Below the pieces are notes generated by a model. It was not told the origin of the DNA. It worked only from the letters and a program-made list of their open reading frames with translations, and did no database searches. The translations under genes and the position numbers were made by a program. A DNA stretch of 39,077 nucleotides from Streptomyces griseomycini (GTDB lineage Bacteria > Actinomycetota > Actinomycetes > Streptomycetales > Streptomycetaceae): contig NZ_JACHJI010000028.1 of NCBI RefSeq assembly GCF_014203535.1, positions 1 through 39,077 of the forward strand. The letters run 5' to 3'. Shown here piece after piece: positions 14,981 to 23,001 of the stretch; the stretch's first letter is position 1; every line of letters starts with the position of its first letter.

Positions 14981-16698
14981 GCCCCACCACTCTTCCCGCC
15001 CCTCCGGAACACGGGCACGTCACCTTCCTCGGTGCCGGACCCGGGGATCCGGGACTGCTGACCCTGCGCGCCGTGGAGGCACTGGCCAACGCGGACGTCC
15101 TCGTCGCCGAGCACGAGGTGCTCGACGTCGTACGCCCGCACGCCAGGCAGGGCGTCGCCGAGGTGCACACGGACACGGACGCGTCGGCTTCCTCCGCGTC
15201 GTCCGCCCCGGGCACGGGCACGGGCACGCCCCAGCTGACGGTCGTCGATGGCGCGTCAACAACCGCCGGTGTCCCCGCAGTGAGGGATGCCGCACATCTT
15301 GTCATGGAGGCCGCGCGGGGCGGCAGGCGGGTCGTGCGTGCGGTGACCGGTGACCCCGGGCTCGACGTGTACGCCGCCGAGGAGATGCTGGCGTGCGCCG
15401 CGGCCGGGGTGCCCTTCGAGGTCGTCCCCGGCATCGCGACCGCGGTCGGCGTGCCCGCGTACGCCGGTGTGCCGCTGCGGGACGCCGAGGGCGCGGACGT
15501 GCGGTTCGTGGACGCGCGCACGGCCTCCGACCGGTGCTGGACGGAGGTCGGTGCGTCGGACGGCACGGTGGTCGTCTCCACCACGCTCGACTCCGTGGCC
15601 GCCGCGGCGGGCGAACTGGTGTCCGCCGGACGCAAGCCCGACACCCCGATGACGGTGACCGTCGCCGGGACGACGACCCGGCAGCGCACCTGGACGGCGA
15701 CGCTCGGCACGATCGCGCAGACGCTGAAGCAGGCGAAGGTGCTGCCCTCCCCGGAGGGCGGCCGACCGGTGATAGCCGTGGTCGGTGAGCGTTCCTCCGC
15801 CGCCCAGCGCGACCGGCTGGCGTGGTTCGAGTCCAAGCCGCTGTTCGGCTGGAAGGTCCTCGTCCCGCGCACGAAGGAGCAGGCGGCGTCGCTCTCCGAC
15901 CAGCTGCGGTCGTACGGGGCCGTGCCGCACGAGGTGCCGACCATCGCCGTCGAGCCGCCGCGCACGCCCCAGCAGATGGAGCGGGCGGTCAAGGGCCTGG
16001 TCACGGGCCGCTACGAGTGGATCGCGTTCACGTCGGTCAACGCGGTGAAGGCGGTCCGGGAGAAGTTCGAGGAGTACGGGCTCGACGCCCGCGCCTTCGC
16101 CGGGATCAAGGTCGCCGCGGTCGGCGAGCAGACCGCGAACGCGCTGATCGCCTTCGGCGTGAAGCCGGACCTGGTGCCGAGCGGCGAGCAGTCGGCGGCG
16201 GGGTTGCTGGAGGACTGGCCTCCGTACGACCCGGTCTTCGACCCGATCGACCGCGTCTTCCTGCCGCGCGCCGACATCGCCACGGAGACGCTGGTCGCCG
16301 GGCTCATCGAGCTGGGCTGGGAGGTCGACGACGTCACGGCGTACCGGACCGTGCGCGCCTCGCCGCCTCCGGCGGAGACCCGCGAGGCGATCAAGGGCGG
16401 CGGCTTCGACGCGGTGCTGTTCACGTCGTCCTCGACGGTGCGGAACCTGGTGGGCATCGCGGGCAAGCCGCACAACGTGACGGTGATCGCCTGCATCGGC
16501 CCGGCCACGGCCAAGACGGCCGAGGAACACGGCCTGCGGGTCGACGTGATGGCTCCCGAGCCGTCCGTCCACAAGCTGGCGGAGGCCCTGGCCGACTTCG
16601 GCGCGCGGCGCCGGCTGGCCGCGCTGGAGGCCGGCGACCCGGTGACCCGGCCGAGCGAGCGGCGGCCGGGGGCGCGGAGGCGCCGGTCGACGACCTGA
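14977..16698 (+). CDS. hemD: Fused SUMT-like / uroporphyrinogen-III synthase
   Basis: 573 residues in two parts. Residues ~10-265 resemble uroporphyrinogen-III C-methyltransferase: VTFLGAGPGDPGLLTLRAVEAL, the VVPGIATAVGVPAYAGVPL motif and GTTTRQRTWTATL remain. The catalytic DRLV and GGDPFxFGRGGEE motifs are degenerate (EHEV and TGDPGLDVYAAEE), and a Ser/Thr/Gly-rich insert sits near 65-105. Residues ~285-550 are uroporphyrinogen-III synthase (GWKVLVPRTKEQAASLSDQLRSYGA, FTSVNAVKAV, FTSSSTVRNL, CIGPATAKTAEEHGL), which closes the tetrapyrrole ring. An Arg-rich tail ends it. The TTG start at 14977 has GGGGGAG eight bases upstream and overlaps the hemC stop. HemD activity is likely; methyltransferase activity is doubtful. 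Confidence 0.92.
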   Translation: MSPTTLPAPPEHGHVTFLGAGPGDPGLLTLRAVEALANADVLVAEHEVLDVVRPHARQGVAEVHTDTDASASSASSAPGTGTGTPQLTVVDGASTTAGVPAVRDAAHLVMEAARGGRRVVRAVTGDPGLDVYAAEEMLACAAAGVPFEVVPGIATAVGVPAYAGVPLRDAEGADVRFVDARTASDRCWTEVGASDGTVVVSTTLDSVAAAAGELVSAGRKPDTPMTVTVAGTTTRQRTWTATLGTIAQTLKQAKVLPSPEGGRPVIAVVGERSSAAQRDRLAWFESKPLFGWKVLVPRTKEQAASLSDQLRSYGAVPHEVPTIAVEPPRTPQQMERAVKGLVTGRYEWIAFTSVNAVKAVREKFEEYGLDARAFAGIKVAAVGEQTANALIAFGVKPDLVPSGEQSAAGLLEDWPPYDPVFDPIDRVFLPRADIATETLVAGLIELGWEVDDVTAYRTVRASPPPAETREAIKGGGFDAVLFTSSSTVRNLVGIAGKPHNVTVIACIGPATAKTAEEHGLRVDVMAPEPSVHKLAEALADFGARRRLAALEAGDPVTRPSERRPGARRRRSTT

Positions 16699-16717
16699 GG
16701 TCGTGGACGCGTGAAGT

Positions 16718-16753
16718 GGTGGCGGGGCGTGCCCGAGGGCGCGCCCCGCCACC
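16718..16753. terminator. Terminator after the rex-hem operon
   Basis: GGTGGCGGGGCG and its complement form a perfect 12-bp stem with a 12-base loop, between the hemD stop (16698) and the convergent DUF397 gene stop (16787). Confidence 0.8.
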
Positions 16754-16786
16754 GTGCTTTCGGGTGCGCGCCCGTGCGGTGACCCG

Positions 16787-16993
16787 TCAACGCCCGGAGG
16801 CGTACGGCAGGAAGGCCGCCCAGGTGGTGGGGGCGAGGGCGAGGCGGGGGCCGTCGGGGTTCTTGGAGTCGCGGACGTGGATCGTGCCGGGGGTGCTGGC
16901 GACCTCTACGCATGAGGGGCCGTCGTCCGAGCTGTAGCTGCTCTTTATCCACTCCAGCTTGCCGTCGGCTCCGTCGGAGGGCTTGAGGGTCAT
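16787..16993 (-). CDS. DUF397 domain protein
   Basis: 68-residue DUF397 protein. The family signature is clear: WIKSSYSSDDGPSCVEVA, then IHVRDSKNPDGPRLALAPTTWAAFL. Such small proteins occur in Streptomyces next to XRE regulators of the WhiJ type and are thought to work with them, in some cases as an antitoxin-like or silencing partner. The start codon overlaps the stop of the XRE gene by four bases (ATGA), so the two are translationally coupled. No membrane segment or signal is seen. Confidence 0.88.
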   Translation of the reverse strand: MTLKPSDGADGKLEWIKSSYSSDDGPSCVEVASTPGTIHVRDSKNPDGPRLALAPTTWAAFLPYASGR

Positions 16994-17823
16994 GACTCTC
17001 CCAGCACTTTCTCGATGAAGGCCAGCGACTCTCGTGGGGTGAGAGCCTGCGCCCGGATGATCCCATAGCGCATGTCGAGAATCGTGGTCTCCTTCGGGTC
17101 GGTGATCACGCGGTTGGTGAGCTGGATCTCGTTGAGACCCACGGCCGCACCGTCCTTGAGCTTGAGCAGCCGGAAGGGGCTGCCGAGACCCGAGTTCTCC
17201 TCCCGGTTCAGAGGCAGCACCTGTAGATCGACGTTCCGCAGCCGGGCCACTTCCGACAACCGTTCGAGCTGGCTGCGCATCACCATCTTGCCCCCGATCA
17301 AGCGGCGCAGCGTCGCCTCACACAGCACGAAGCTGAAGAGCGGACGAGCCGTGGGGGCGTGGAAGATCTCCTGACGATCCAGGCGGGCGGCCACCCGCTG
17401 CTCCAACTCCTCTTCGGTGAACTGCGGTCGTCGGGAGCCGAAGACGGCCCGCGCGTATGCCTCGGTCTGCAGCAGCCCGTCGACGACGGAGTTGTTGTAG
17501 GAGCAGATCTCGACGGCCTCCGCCTCCAGGCGCTTCACGTCCCGCACCTTCTTCGGGTACCGGGCTTCCGCCACGTCCCCCTTCATCGCGGCGATCTTCC
17601 CGCCCGCTCCCAACACCTCGTCCGCCGCGTCCAGGTACTCCGGCCGGGGGATCCGCCGTCCCCGCTCCACGGAGGAGACCAGCTCCTCCCCGTACCCGAT
17701 GGCCGCCCCGAACTCCGCCTGGGTGAGGCCGGCCGCCTCCCGCCACAGCTTCAACTGCCGTACCACCGTCCGCATGACGGCCCCGGCCTCCTCGTCGTCC
17801 AGCCCTGCTTCCCACCCGCTCAT
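16990..17823 (-). CDS. XRE-family regulator with DUF5753 (WhiJ-like)
   Basis: 277 residues. The N-terminal helix-turn-helix (about 15-75) reads RQLKLWREAAGLTQAEFGAAIGYGEELVSSVERGRRIPR. The remainder is the DUF5753 domain, with ICSYNNSVVDGLLQTEAYARAVF, RLDRQEIF, FVLCEATLRRLIGG, QLERLSEVARLRNVDLQVLP and a final IIRAQALTPRESLAFI. WhiJ-like proteins of this build regulate development or secondary metabolism with DUF397 and anti-sigma-like partners. The ATG at 17823 is chosen over upstream in-frame codons because GGGAGG lies about nine bases before it. It is divergent from the ATPase gene across 163 bases, which contain GCGTACGC and GCATGC palindromes (17958-17968) and two GGTCACCC copies (17881, 17940). 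Confidence 0.9.
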   Translation of the reverse strand: MSGWEAGLDDEEAGAVMRTVVRQLKLWREAAGLTQAEFGAAIGYGEELVSSVERGRRIPRPEYLDAADEVLGAGGKIAAMKGDVAEARYPKKVRDVKRLEAEAVEICSYNNSVVDGLLQTEAYARAVFGSRRPQFTEEELEQRVAARLDRQEIFHAPTARPLFSFVLCEATLRRLIGGKMVMRSQLERLSEVARLRNVDLQVLPLNREENSGLGSPFRLLKLKDGAAVGLNEIQLTNRVITDPKETTILDMRYGIIRAQALTPRESLAFIEKVLGES

Positions 17824-17986
17824 GCCCGTCGCCCTCCCGCCGCGCGCCCTTCCCCGGACCAACCCCGGCCCTCCGCGCACGGTCACCCCGGGCAGCCCGG
17901 ACGGAACCGGACGCATCACGGACAGCCGTCGGTCGCACGGGTCACCCGCCTTCACAGCGTACGCATGCGCGAACACCCTGAGTGAC

Positions 17987-18415
17987 GTGAATCAGGAAAT
18001 CGCCGCACCGCGGACCCCGCTCCACCAGTTCACCGTGCCGCTCTCCGCCACCCGCCGGGGCGCCCGCCTCGCCCGGCTGCTCGCCGCCGGGCAACTGCGC
18101 TCCTGGGAACTGCCGCTCGATCCGGCCCGGTCGATCGTCGCCGAACTCGCGGCGAACGCCGTCGTGCACGGCAGGGTTCCCGGGCGCGGCTTCCGCCTCG
18201 CCCTCACGGTCACCGCGTGCGGGGTGCTGCGCATCGAGGTGACCGACGCCAGGGGCGAGAGCGTGCCCGTGCGCCGGAGCGTCCTGCCGGAGCCCGCCGA
18301 CTCGGGCCACGGCCTGCTGCTGGTCGAGGAACTGGCGGACCGCTGGGGCGTGCTGCCGGGGCCGGTGCCGTGCAAGACCGTGTGGGCCGAGCTGGAGCCC
18401 GGCGGCCTCCGGTGA
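17987..18415 (+). CDS. Anti-sigma-factor-like ATP-binding protein (HATPase)
   Basis: 142-residue GHKL-type ATPase domain as in RsbW/SpoIIAB and the AbaA/WhiJ-linked regulators. The N box is RSIVAELAANAVVHG (Glu, Asn), the G1 region is IEVTDARGESVPV, and the G2 box is SGHGLLLVEELADRWGV. No receiver or membrane part is present. It probably binds ATP and a protein partner, either a sigma factor or the neighbouring XRE regulator (inference). The GTG at 17987 is the best start. No strong ribosome site is seen and in-frame upstream codons look non-coding. Together with the divergent XRE and DUF397 genes it makes the typical three-gene Streptomyces set. Confidence 0.82.
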   Translation: MNQEIAAPRTPLHQFTVPLSATRRGARLARLLAAGQLRSWELPLDPARSIVAELAANAVVHGRVPGRGFRLALTVTACGVLRIEVTDARGESVPVRRSVLPEPADSGHGLLLVEELADRWGVLPGPVPCKTVWAELEPGGLR

Positions 18416-18491
18416 CCTCAGCGGCAGGGCGCGTCGATGTCCTCGGCGAAGGCCGGGAACTCGGCCCGGGCCCCGGTGATGTCTGCTCGTG

Positions 18492-18519
18492 CTGTCCGCT
18501 TCGACCTGTCCGCTTCGAC
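18492..18519. repeat. 14-bp tandem repeat, two copies
   Basis: CTGTCCGCTTCGAC is present twice head-to-tail, followed by a partial CTGTG. It lies in the 147-base gap between two convergent genes. No gene or terminator explains it. Confidence 0.7.
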
Positions 18520-18562
18520 CTGTGGACGAGCGTGTGGACGGGGTGATCTCGTGGGCAGCCGG

Positions 18563-19228
18563 TCAGCCGCCCTGGCCGGCGCTGCCGATCGGGCCGACCC
18601 TCACCGGGGTGCCGGAGCCGTCCGTGACGGGCAGGGAGGCGGCGCCCGGCCAGTCGAGGGTGACCGACTTCGTCTCGTCCGGCGGGGTCACCACCAGCCC
18701 CGTGACGCGGACGCCGGAGCCGCCCGAGTCGTTGACCGGGTAGGTGACGGCGAAGGACACCGACTCGCCGTCCTCGAGGACGACGGAGGGCGACTGCTCA
18801 CCGGTGCGCTCCGCGGACAGCGTGCCCGAGTCGGTCTTCAGGTCGACGCCCGCGTAACCCGAGATCGCGCAGTCCCGGCCGCCGCCGTTGGTGAACTCCA
18901 CCGCGACGGTGCCGTCGGTGTCGCCGCCGACGGTGGCGTCCGTCGCCGTGACCTCCAGTTCGTCGGTGCGGCACTTGCCGATCTCGCCGCCCTCGTCGGA
19001 ACCGGTTCCGGCGCTGGTGCCCTCCCCCGCGCCCGAGTCCTTCGCGCCCGAGTCCTTCCCGGCGCCCCGATCCGAGCCGCCCGAGCCCGAGCCGCCGTTC
19101 GAGGAGGACGGGGTGGACGCGGCGGGCGGGTCGCTCCGGCCCGTGGCGTCGTCGTCGTTCTGGCAGGCGGTGAGCGAGAGACCCGCGACGACGGCCAGGG
19201 CCGCGATGGTGATCTTGTTGACGCGCAT
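18563..19228 (-). CDS. DUF4232 lipoprotein
   Basis: 221-residue predicted lipoprotein. The signal peptide MRVNKITIAALAVVAGLSLTAC ends in a lipobox (LTAC) with Cys22 as the lipid site. A Ser/Gly/Asp-rich linker (about 25-85) follows. The C-terminal DUF4232-like domain begins CRTDELEVTATDATVGG, continues with VEFTNGGGRDCAISGYAGVDL (two Cys, probably a disulfide) and ends in beta-strand repeats. Function unknown; the fold suggests binding at the outer face of the membrane. The ATG at 19228 has GAGGAAG about five bases upstream; a longer in-frame start at 19330 would hide the signal peptide. It resembles the lipoprotein at 27556 in design but not closely in sequence. Confidence 0.87.
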   Translation of the reverse strand: MRVNKITIAALAVVAGLSLTACQNDDDATGRSDPPAASTPSSSNGGSGSGGSDRGAGKDSGAKDSGAGEGTSAGTGSDEGGEIGKCRTDELEVTATDATVGGDTDGTVAVEFTNGGGRDCAISGYAGVDLKTDSGTLSAERTGEQSPSVVLEDGESVSFAVTYPVNDSGGSGVRVTGLVVTPPDETKSVTLDWPGAASLPVTDGSGTPVRVGPIGSAGQGG

Positions 19229-19630
19229 GGTGTCTTCCTCGATGTCGGTCGGGTGCCGGCCCGTCGGTACGGGCGAGCGTCTCTGCACACCAAGAGCCGC
19301 CCGGTCCGATCCTGCGTTTCGCTCAACCACCTGCTAATACACCCCTGTTACAGACGGCGACGGGCACGGCGCACCCGTCGCCGGGCGTGCCCCGCGTCCG
19401 TACCGCACCGCCCCTCCGGTGTCTCCGGACGCCGTCCAACAGGGGAGACAAGGGCCGAGGGCGGTGCGGCGCACCGCGCCGGGGCACGCCGTCGGCCCGG
19501 CCGGGGCGGCGGTTCCCGCACCGCTTTGCGCCTGTCCGCGGCCGCCGTCCGCCGACACGGACCTGTGACCCGGCGGTCCTTGACCGCAGTTGGTGGCGTG
19601 CCCTTCCCGGCCCCTTTCCGCCGGCGCGGC
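19229..19630. other. Intergenic region upstream of the DUF4232 lipoprotein gene
   Basis: A 402-base gap between two minus-strand genes. No ORF here looks coding: one on the minus strand (19334-19558) lacks a ribosome site and has no family features. It should hold the lipoprotein promoter. A minus-strand TGTAAC (19352-19347) and GGTTGA (19328-19323), 18 bases apart, loosely recall an ECF-type promoter. Several GC-rich short inverted repeats around 19355-19400 could end transcription from the upstream MFS gene. Confidence 0.5.
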
Positions 19631-20845
19631 TCAGGTGCCGGTCCTCTCGAGGCGGACGGCGCGGCTGCGGGCCACGAAGGGGCGGGAGAGGACCGTGACG
19701 GTGACGGAGACCGCTGCCAGGGCGGTGATCGCCGCGCCCGGGGAGAGGTACTGGGCGAGGCCGCCGGCGAGCGCGGCGCCGATGCCCTGCCACGTCATGC
19801 GTCCGGCGGACTCGACGCCCTGGACCTGGCCGCGGACCGGATCGGGCGTCAGCGCGAGGAGCCGCTCCTGCAGCGGCAGGGTGGCGGCGAACCCGGCACT
19901 GGCGACGAACACGGTGACCACCGCCACCGGCAGGGGAGGGTGGAGGACGAACAGCAGGTAGGGGGCGGCGAGCAGCAGGCGCAGGGCGAACGCGCAGCGG
20001 CGTCGCCGTTCGGCGGTGAGCAGCCGTCCGACGGCCAGGTCGCCGAGGAGCATGCCCGCGGACCCGGCGGCCAGGAGGACACCGGCGTGGTCGGGGGCGT
20101 AGGAGATGAAGAGGGCCTCGCAGCCGACGATCAGGCCGTTGGGGACCCACAGGTTCAGCAGCAGCGCGCGCGGGCCGGAGCGGGAGAAGAGCGCGGTGTT
20201 CGTCGTCCACGTCTCGCGCAGACCGGGGCGGCGGGGCGGACGGATCGAGCGTTCCCGGACGGTCGTCGCCACCACGGCCAGTCCGGCCGCGGTCAGGACC
20301 GCCGCCGTGACGAAGAGGCCCTGCGGGGTCAGGTACCGCAGCAGCACGGCGCCGAGCGCGTAGCCGAGGACGGCCGTGCCGCCCGCGGTGATGTTCATCA
20401 GCGAACGCGCCGGGACGTACGCGGAGGCGGGCACCACCTCGGCGAGCAGCCCCATCCGCGTTCCGGTCCCCAGGGACTGGAAGAAGCCCAGCAGCAACAG
20501 GAGCCCGAACCGGGCGGCCAGCGGCAGCCCCGGGACCGCCTGCGCGGCCACGCCCAGCAGCGAGACGCACTGGAGCGCGACGAGGGTGCGGCGGGGGCGG
20601 TTCCCGTCCGCGACCGACATCAGCGTCATCGCGCCGAGCACGGTCGCGAAGGTGGCGCCGTACATGCTCACGGCCGTCAGGAACGGGGAGCCGGTCCGCC
20701 GGTCGACCAGCGTGCCGAGGGCGAAGCCCGAGAGGGTGCCCGCGGCGACCGTGAGCGTGAAGCTCGCGTACAGGCCGGCGAACTCGCGGTTGCGGAGCAG
20801 GGCGCGGTAGCCGGGGGCGGTGGGGGAGGAGGTGTCGGAAGGCAT
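19631..20845 (-). CDS. MFS transporter
   Basis: 404-residue membrane protein of the major facilitator superfamily with about 12 hydrophobic segments. It starts MPSDTSSPTAPGYRALLRNREF, a common entry to the first helix in macrolide/enterobactin-type MFS exporters, and carries TLVDRRTGSPFL after helix 2. The middle loop (about 195-220) is Arg/Pro-rich. Conserved charged loops include QERLLALTPDPVRGQVQGVESAGRM. Export of a small molecule is likely; the substrate is unknown. GGAGG lies about eight bases before the ATG at 20845. The gene follows the alpha/beta hydrolase gene by 54 bases on the same strand and may share its transcript. Confidence 0.88.
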   Translation of the reverse strand: MPSDTSSPTAPGYRALLRNREFAGLYASFTLTVAAGTLSGFALGTLVDRRTGSPFLTAVSMYGATFATVLGAMTLMSVADGNRPRRTLVALQCVSLLGVAAQAVPGLPLAARFGLLLLLGFFQSLGTGTRMGLLAEVVPASAYVPARSLMNITAGGTAVLGYALGAVLLRYLTPQGLFVTAAVLTAAGLAVVATTVRERSIRPPRRPGLRETWTTNTALFSRSGPRALLLNLWVPNGLIVGCEALFISYAPDHAGVLLAAGSAGMLLGDLAVGRLLTAERRRRCAFALRLLLAAPYLLFVLHPPLPVAVVTVFVASAGFAATLPLQERLLALTPDPVRGQVQGVESAGRMTWQGIGAALAGGLAQYLSPGAAITALAAVSVTVTVLSRPFVARSRAVRLERTGT

Positions 20846-20899
20846 GAGAAAAGCCTCCGGACCCCACCTACCGGGGCGCCGAAGGCCGACACGTACATC

Positions 20900-21724
20900 C
20901 TAGCGTCCTGTGCCCTCGTCCCTCAGCGGAATCCGTCGGCCGCCGGCGCCGGGCTCCTGCCGGGCGAGTGCCTCGGCCACCGCCCGGGCGAACGCCTCCG
21001 GGTTGTCCAGCATGATGTTGTGGCCGCAGTCGGGGACCGGGACCACCGAGACGCCCGCGGCCGCCAGCCCGTCCGCGCCGGGGAACGGTGCGTCGGCCCC
21101 GGGGAACAGGAACGTGCGGGGGACCGGCAGGGCGAGCAGGAGCTCGCGCATCGTCGGGGTCGTGCCGTCGACCAGGTGGGACGCGCTGCGGTGCAGGGCC
21201 TCCAGGCCCGCCAGGCGCATCGTCGACCACCAGTGGGCGCCCGCGCGGTCGCGGACCTCGCGCCAGCCGCCGGTGACGAACTCCTCCTCCGTGTACGCCG
21301 CGATGCCGCTGCTGCCGGGGGCACCGGGGACGCGGGGCAGCGGGTCGAGGTTGGCGTCGACCAGGACGAGCCGGGAGACCAGGTCGGGGTGGCGGGCGGC
21401 GAGCACGACGGCGACGGAGCCGCCCATGCTGTGCGCGACGACCTCGGCGCCGGTGACGTGCGCGGCGCGCAGGGCGGCGGCGAGGGCGTCGGCGTGGGCC
21501 TCGAGGGTGTAGGCGAAGGACGTGGGGCGGTCGCTGTGACCGTGGCCGAGCAGGTCGACGAGGAGCGAGCGGTGACCCGCGAGGAGGGGGTGGACGGCGG
21601 TCGCGGTGAAGTACGCGGGGGAGGTGGCGCCCAGGCCGTGGACGTAGACGCGGGCCGGGTCCCGGCCCGGCAGCTCGACCCAGCGGACGCGGTCGCCCTC
21701 GGCTGTCACGGCGGCACTGTGCAC
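20900..21724 (-). CDS. Alpha/beta hydrolase
   Basis: 274-residue cytosolic hydrolase. The oxyanion-hole motif VYVHGLGATSPAYF is near 28-41, LLVDLLGHGHSDRP follows, the nucleophile Ser is in VVAHSMGGSVAV (about 100), and the His is in DCGHNIMLDNPEAF. The acid is probably the Asp in FPGADAPFPG. The triad is intact, so it should be an esterase, lipase or related hydrolase; the substrate is unknown. The GTG at 21724 is chosen because AAGGGGGAA lies about seven bases upstream; the in-frame ATG at 21757 lies before that site. It is divergent from hemB and probably in one operon with the MFS gene that follows. Confidence 0.87.
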   Translation of the reverse strand: MHSAAVTAEGDRVRWVELPGRDPARVYVHGLGATSPAYFTATAVHPLLAGHRSLLVDLLGHGHSDRPTSFAYTLEAHADALAAALRAAHVTGAEVVAHSMGGSVAVVLAARHPDLVSRLVLVDANLDPLPRVPGAPGSSGIAAYTEEEFVTGGWREVRDRAGAHWWSTMRLAGLEALHRSASHLVDGTTPTMRELLLALPVPRTFLFPGADAPFPGADGLAAAGVSVVPVPDCGHNIMLDNPEAFARAVAEALARQEPGAGGRRIPLRDEGTGR

Positions 21725-21884
21725 GGGCTGTTCCCCCTTCGGGCGGCTCCGCCGCACGGACCCGTGCCCGCGCGGTCGCCTCGACCCTATGGGCAGATGC
21801 GGGCGGTGTGAACGATCCCGGGCGGGACCACGGGCCGGTCCGGGGCCCGACTCCGCGTCGGCAAAGGCACGGGTGGGGCGGGCG

Positions 21885-21890
21885 TAGCGT
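21885..21890 (+). promoter_or_regulatory. Candidate -10 element of a leaderless hemB promoter
   Basis: TAGCGT ends seven bases before the ATG at 21898. The intervening AGGTGGT could mimic a ribosome site but is too close to the start. This suggests hemB has its own promoter. Confidence 0.4.
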
Positions 21891-21897
21891 AGGTGGT

Positions 21898-22890
21898 ATG
21901 ACGACGTACGGATCCTTTCCCGGCACGCGGCCCCGGCGTCTGCGGACCACCCCCGCCATGCGTCGGATGGTCGCCGAGACCCGGCTGCACCCCGCCGACT
22001 TCATCCTTCCGGCCTTCGTGCGCGAGGGCGTGAGCGAGCCGGTGCCGATCGCGGCGATGCCGGGCGTCGTGCAGCACACGCGCGACAGCCTGAAGAAGGC
22101 GGCGGCGGAGGCCGTGGCGGCCGGGATCTCCGGGATCATGCTCTTCGGCGTGCCGGAGGAGTCGAAGAAGGACGCCCTCGGGACGCCGGGGACCGACCCG
22201 GACGGGATCCTCCAGGTGGCCATCCGGGACGTGCGGGCCGAGGTCGGGGACGAGCTGCTCGTCATGTCCGACCTGTGCCTCGACGAGACGACGGACCACG
22301 GGCACTGCGGTGTGCTGGACGAGCAGGGGCGCGTCGACAACGACGCCACGCTCGAGCGGTACGCCGAGATGGCGCAGGTGCAGGCCGACGCGGGCGCCCA
22401 CGTGGTCGGCCCCAGCGGGATGATGGACGGGCAGATCGGCGTCGTCCGCGACGCCCTCGACCAGATCGGGCGGGAGGACGTGGCGGTCCTCGCCTACACC
22501 GCCAAGTACGCCTCCGCCTTCTACGGTCCGTTCCGGGAGGCCGTCGCCTCCTCGCTGCAGGGCGACCGCAAGACGTACCAGCAGGACCCGGCGAACGTCC
22601 GCGAGTCGATGCGCGAGCTGGCGCTCGACCTGGAGGAGGGCGCCGACATGGTGATGGTGAAGCCGGCGGGCCCGTACCTGGACATCCTGGCGCGGGTCGC
22701 GGACGCGGTGGACGTGCCGGTGGCGGCGTACCAGATCTCCGGTGAGTACTCGATGATCGAGGCCGCCGCCGAGAAGGGCTGGATCGACCGGGAGCGGGCG
22801 ATCCTGGAGACGCTGACCGGCATCAGGCGGGCCGGTGCGCGCAACATCCTCACCTACTGGGCCGTCGAGGCGGCCCGCATGCTGCGCTGA
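21898..22890 (+). CDS. hemB: Delta-aminolevulinic acid dehydratase (porphobilinogen synthase)
   Basis: 330 residues; condenses two aminolevulinates to porphobilinogen. The two active-site lysines are in LAYTAKYASAFYGPF and VMVKPAGPYLD. The metal-site region reads DLCLDETTDHGHCG, where the Cys ligands of zinc-type enzymes (CxCxxYTxHGHC) are mostly replaced by Asp/Thr, so this is a magnesium-type or metal-independent active-site variant. GPSGMMDGQIG and YQISGEYSMIEAAAE are further family motifs. Length is normal. It lies 5.2 kb from hemD, separated by genes on the other strand, and seems to have its own leaderless promoter. A hairpin at 22917 follows. Confidence 0.96.
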   Translation: MTTYGSFPGTRPRRLRTTPAMRRMVAETRLHPADFILPAFVREGVSEPVPIAAMPGVVQHTRDSLKKAAAEAVAAGISGIMLFGVPEESKKDALGTPGTDPDGILQVAIRDVRAEVGDELLVMSDLCLDETTDHGHCGVLDEQGRVDNDATLERYAEMAQVQADAGAHVVGPSGMMDGQIGVVRDALDQIGREDVAVLAYTAKYASAFYGPFREAVASSLQGDRKTYQQDPANVRESMRELALDLEEGADMVMVKPAGPYLDILARVADAVDVPVAAYQISGEYSMIEAAAEKGWIDRERAILETLTGIRRAGARNILTYWAVEAARMLR

Positions 22891-22916
22891 CCGCGCGCCG
22901 AGGGACTCCGGCCCCG

Positions 22917-22947
22917 TCCCGGCCGGCGGGGGTGCCGTCGGCCGGGA
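22917..22947. terminator. Possible convergent terminator between hemB and oxidoreductase gene
   Basis: TCCCGGCCG (22917-22925) and CGGCCGGGA (22939-22947) form a 9-bp stem with a 13-base loop, between the convergent stops at 22890 and 23002. No T-run follows. Confidence 0.55.
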
Positions 22948-23001
22948 GGGGCGCACGAGGCGGGGGTCCCGGTCCGGAGGGCGCGGGCCCGGACGCAGTG
23001 G

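Noticed and set aside
18418..18563. A minus-strand open frame ending ...EFPAFAEDIDAPCR-stop between the ATPase and lipoprotein genes, possibly a gene remnant
   Set aside because: It has no start or ribosome site, its upstream part runs into the tandem repeat and then the lipoprotein gene in another frame, and no family is recognisable.
19334..19558. A 74-codon minus-strand ORF in the gap before the lipoprotein gene
   Set aside because: No ribosome site, no domain features, and composition like a random GC-rich frame.
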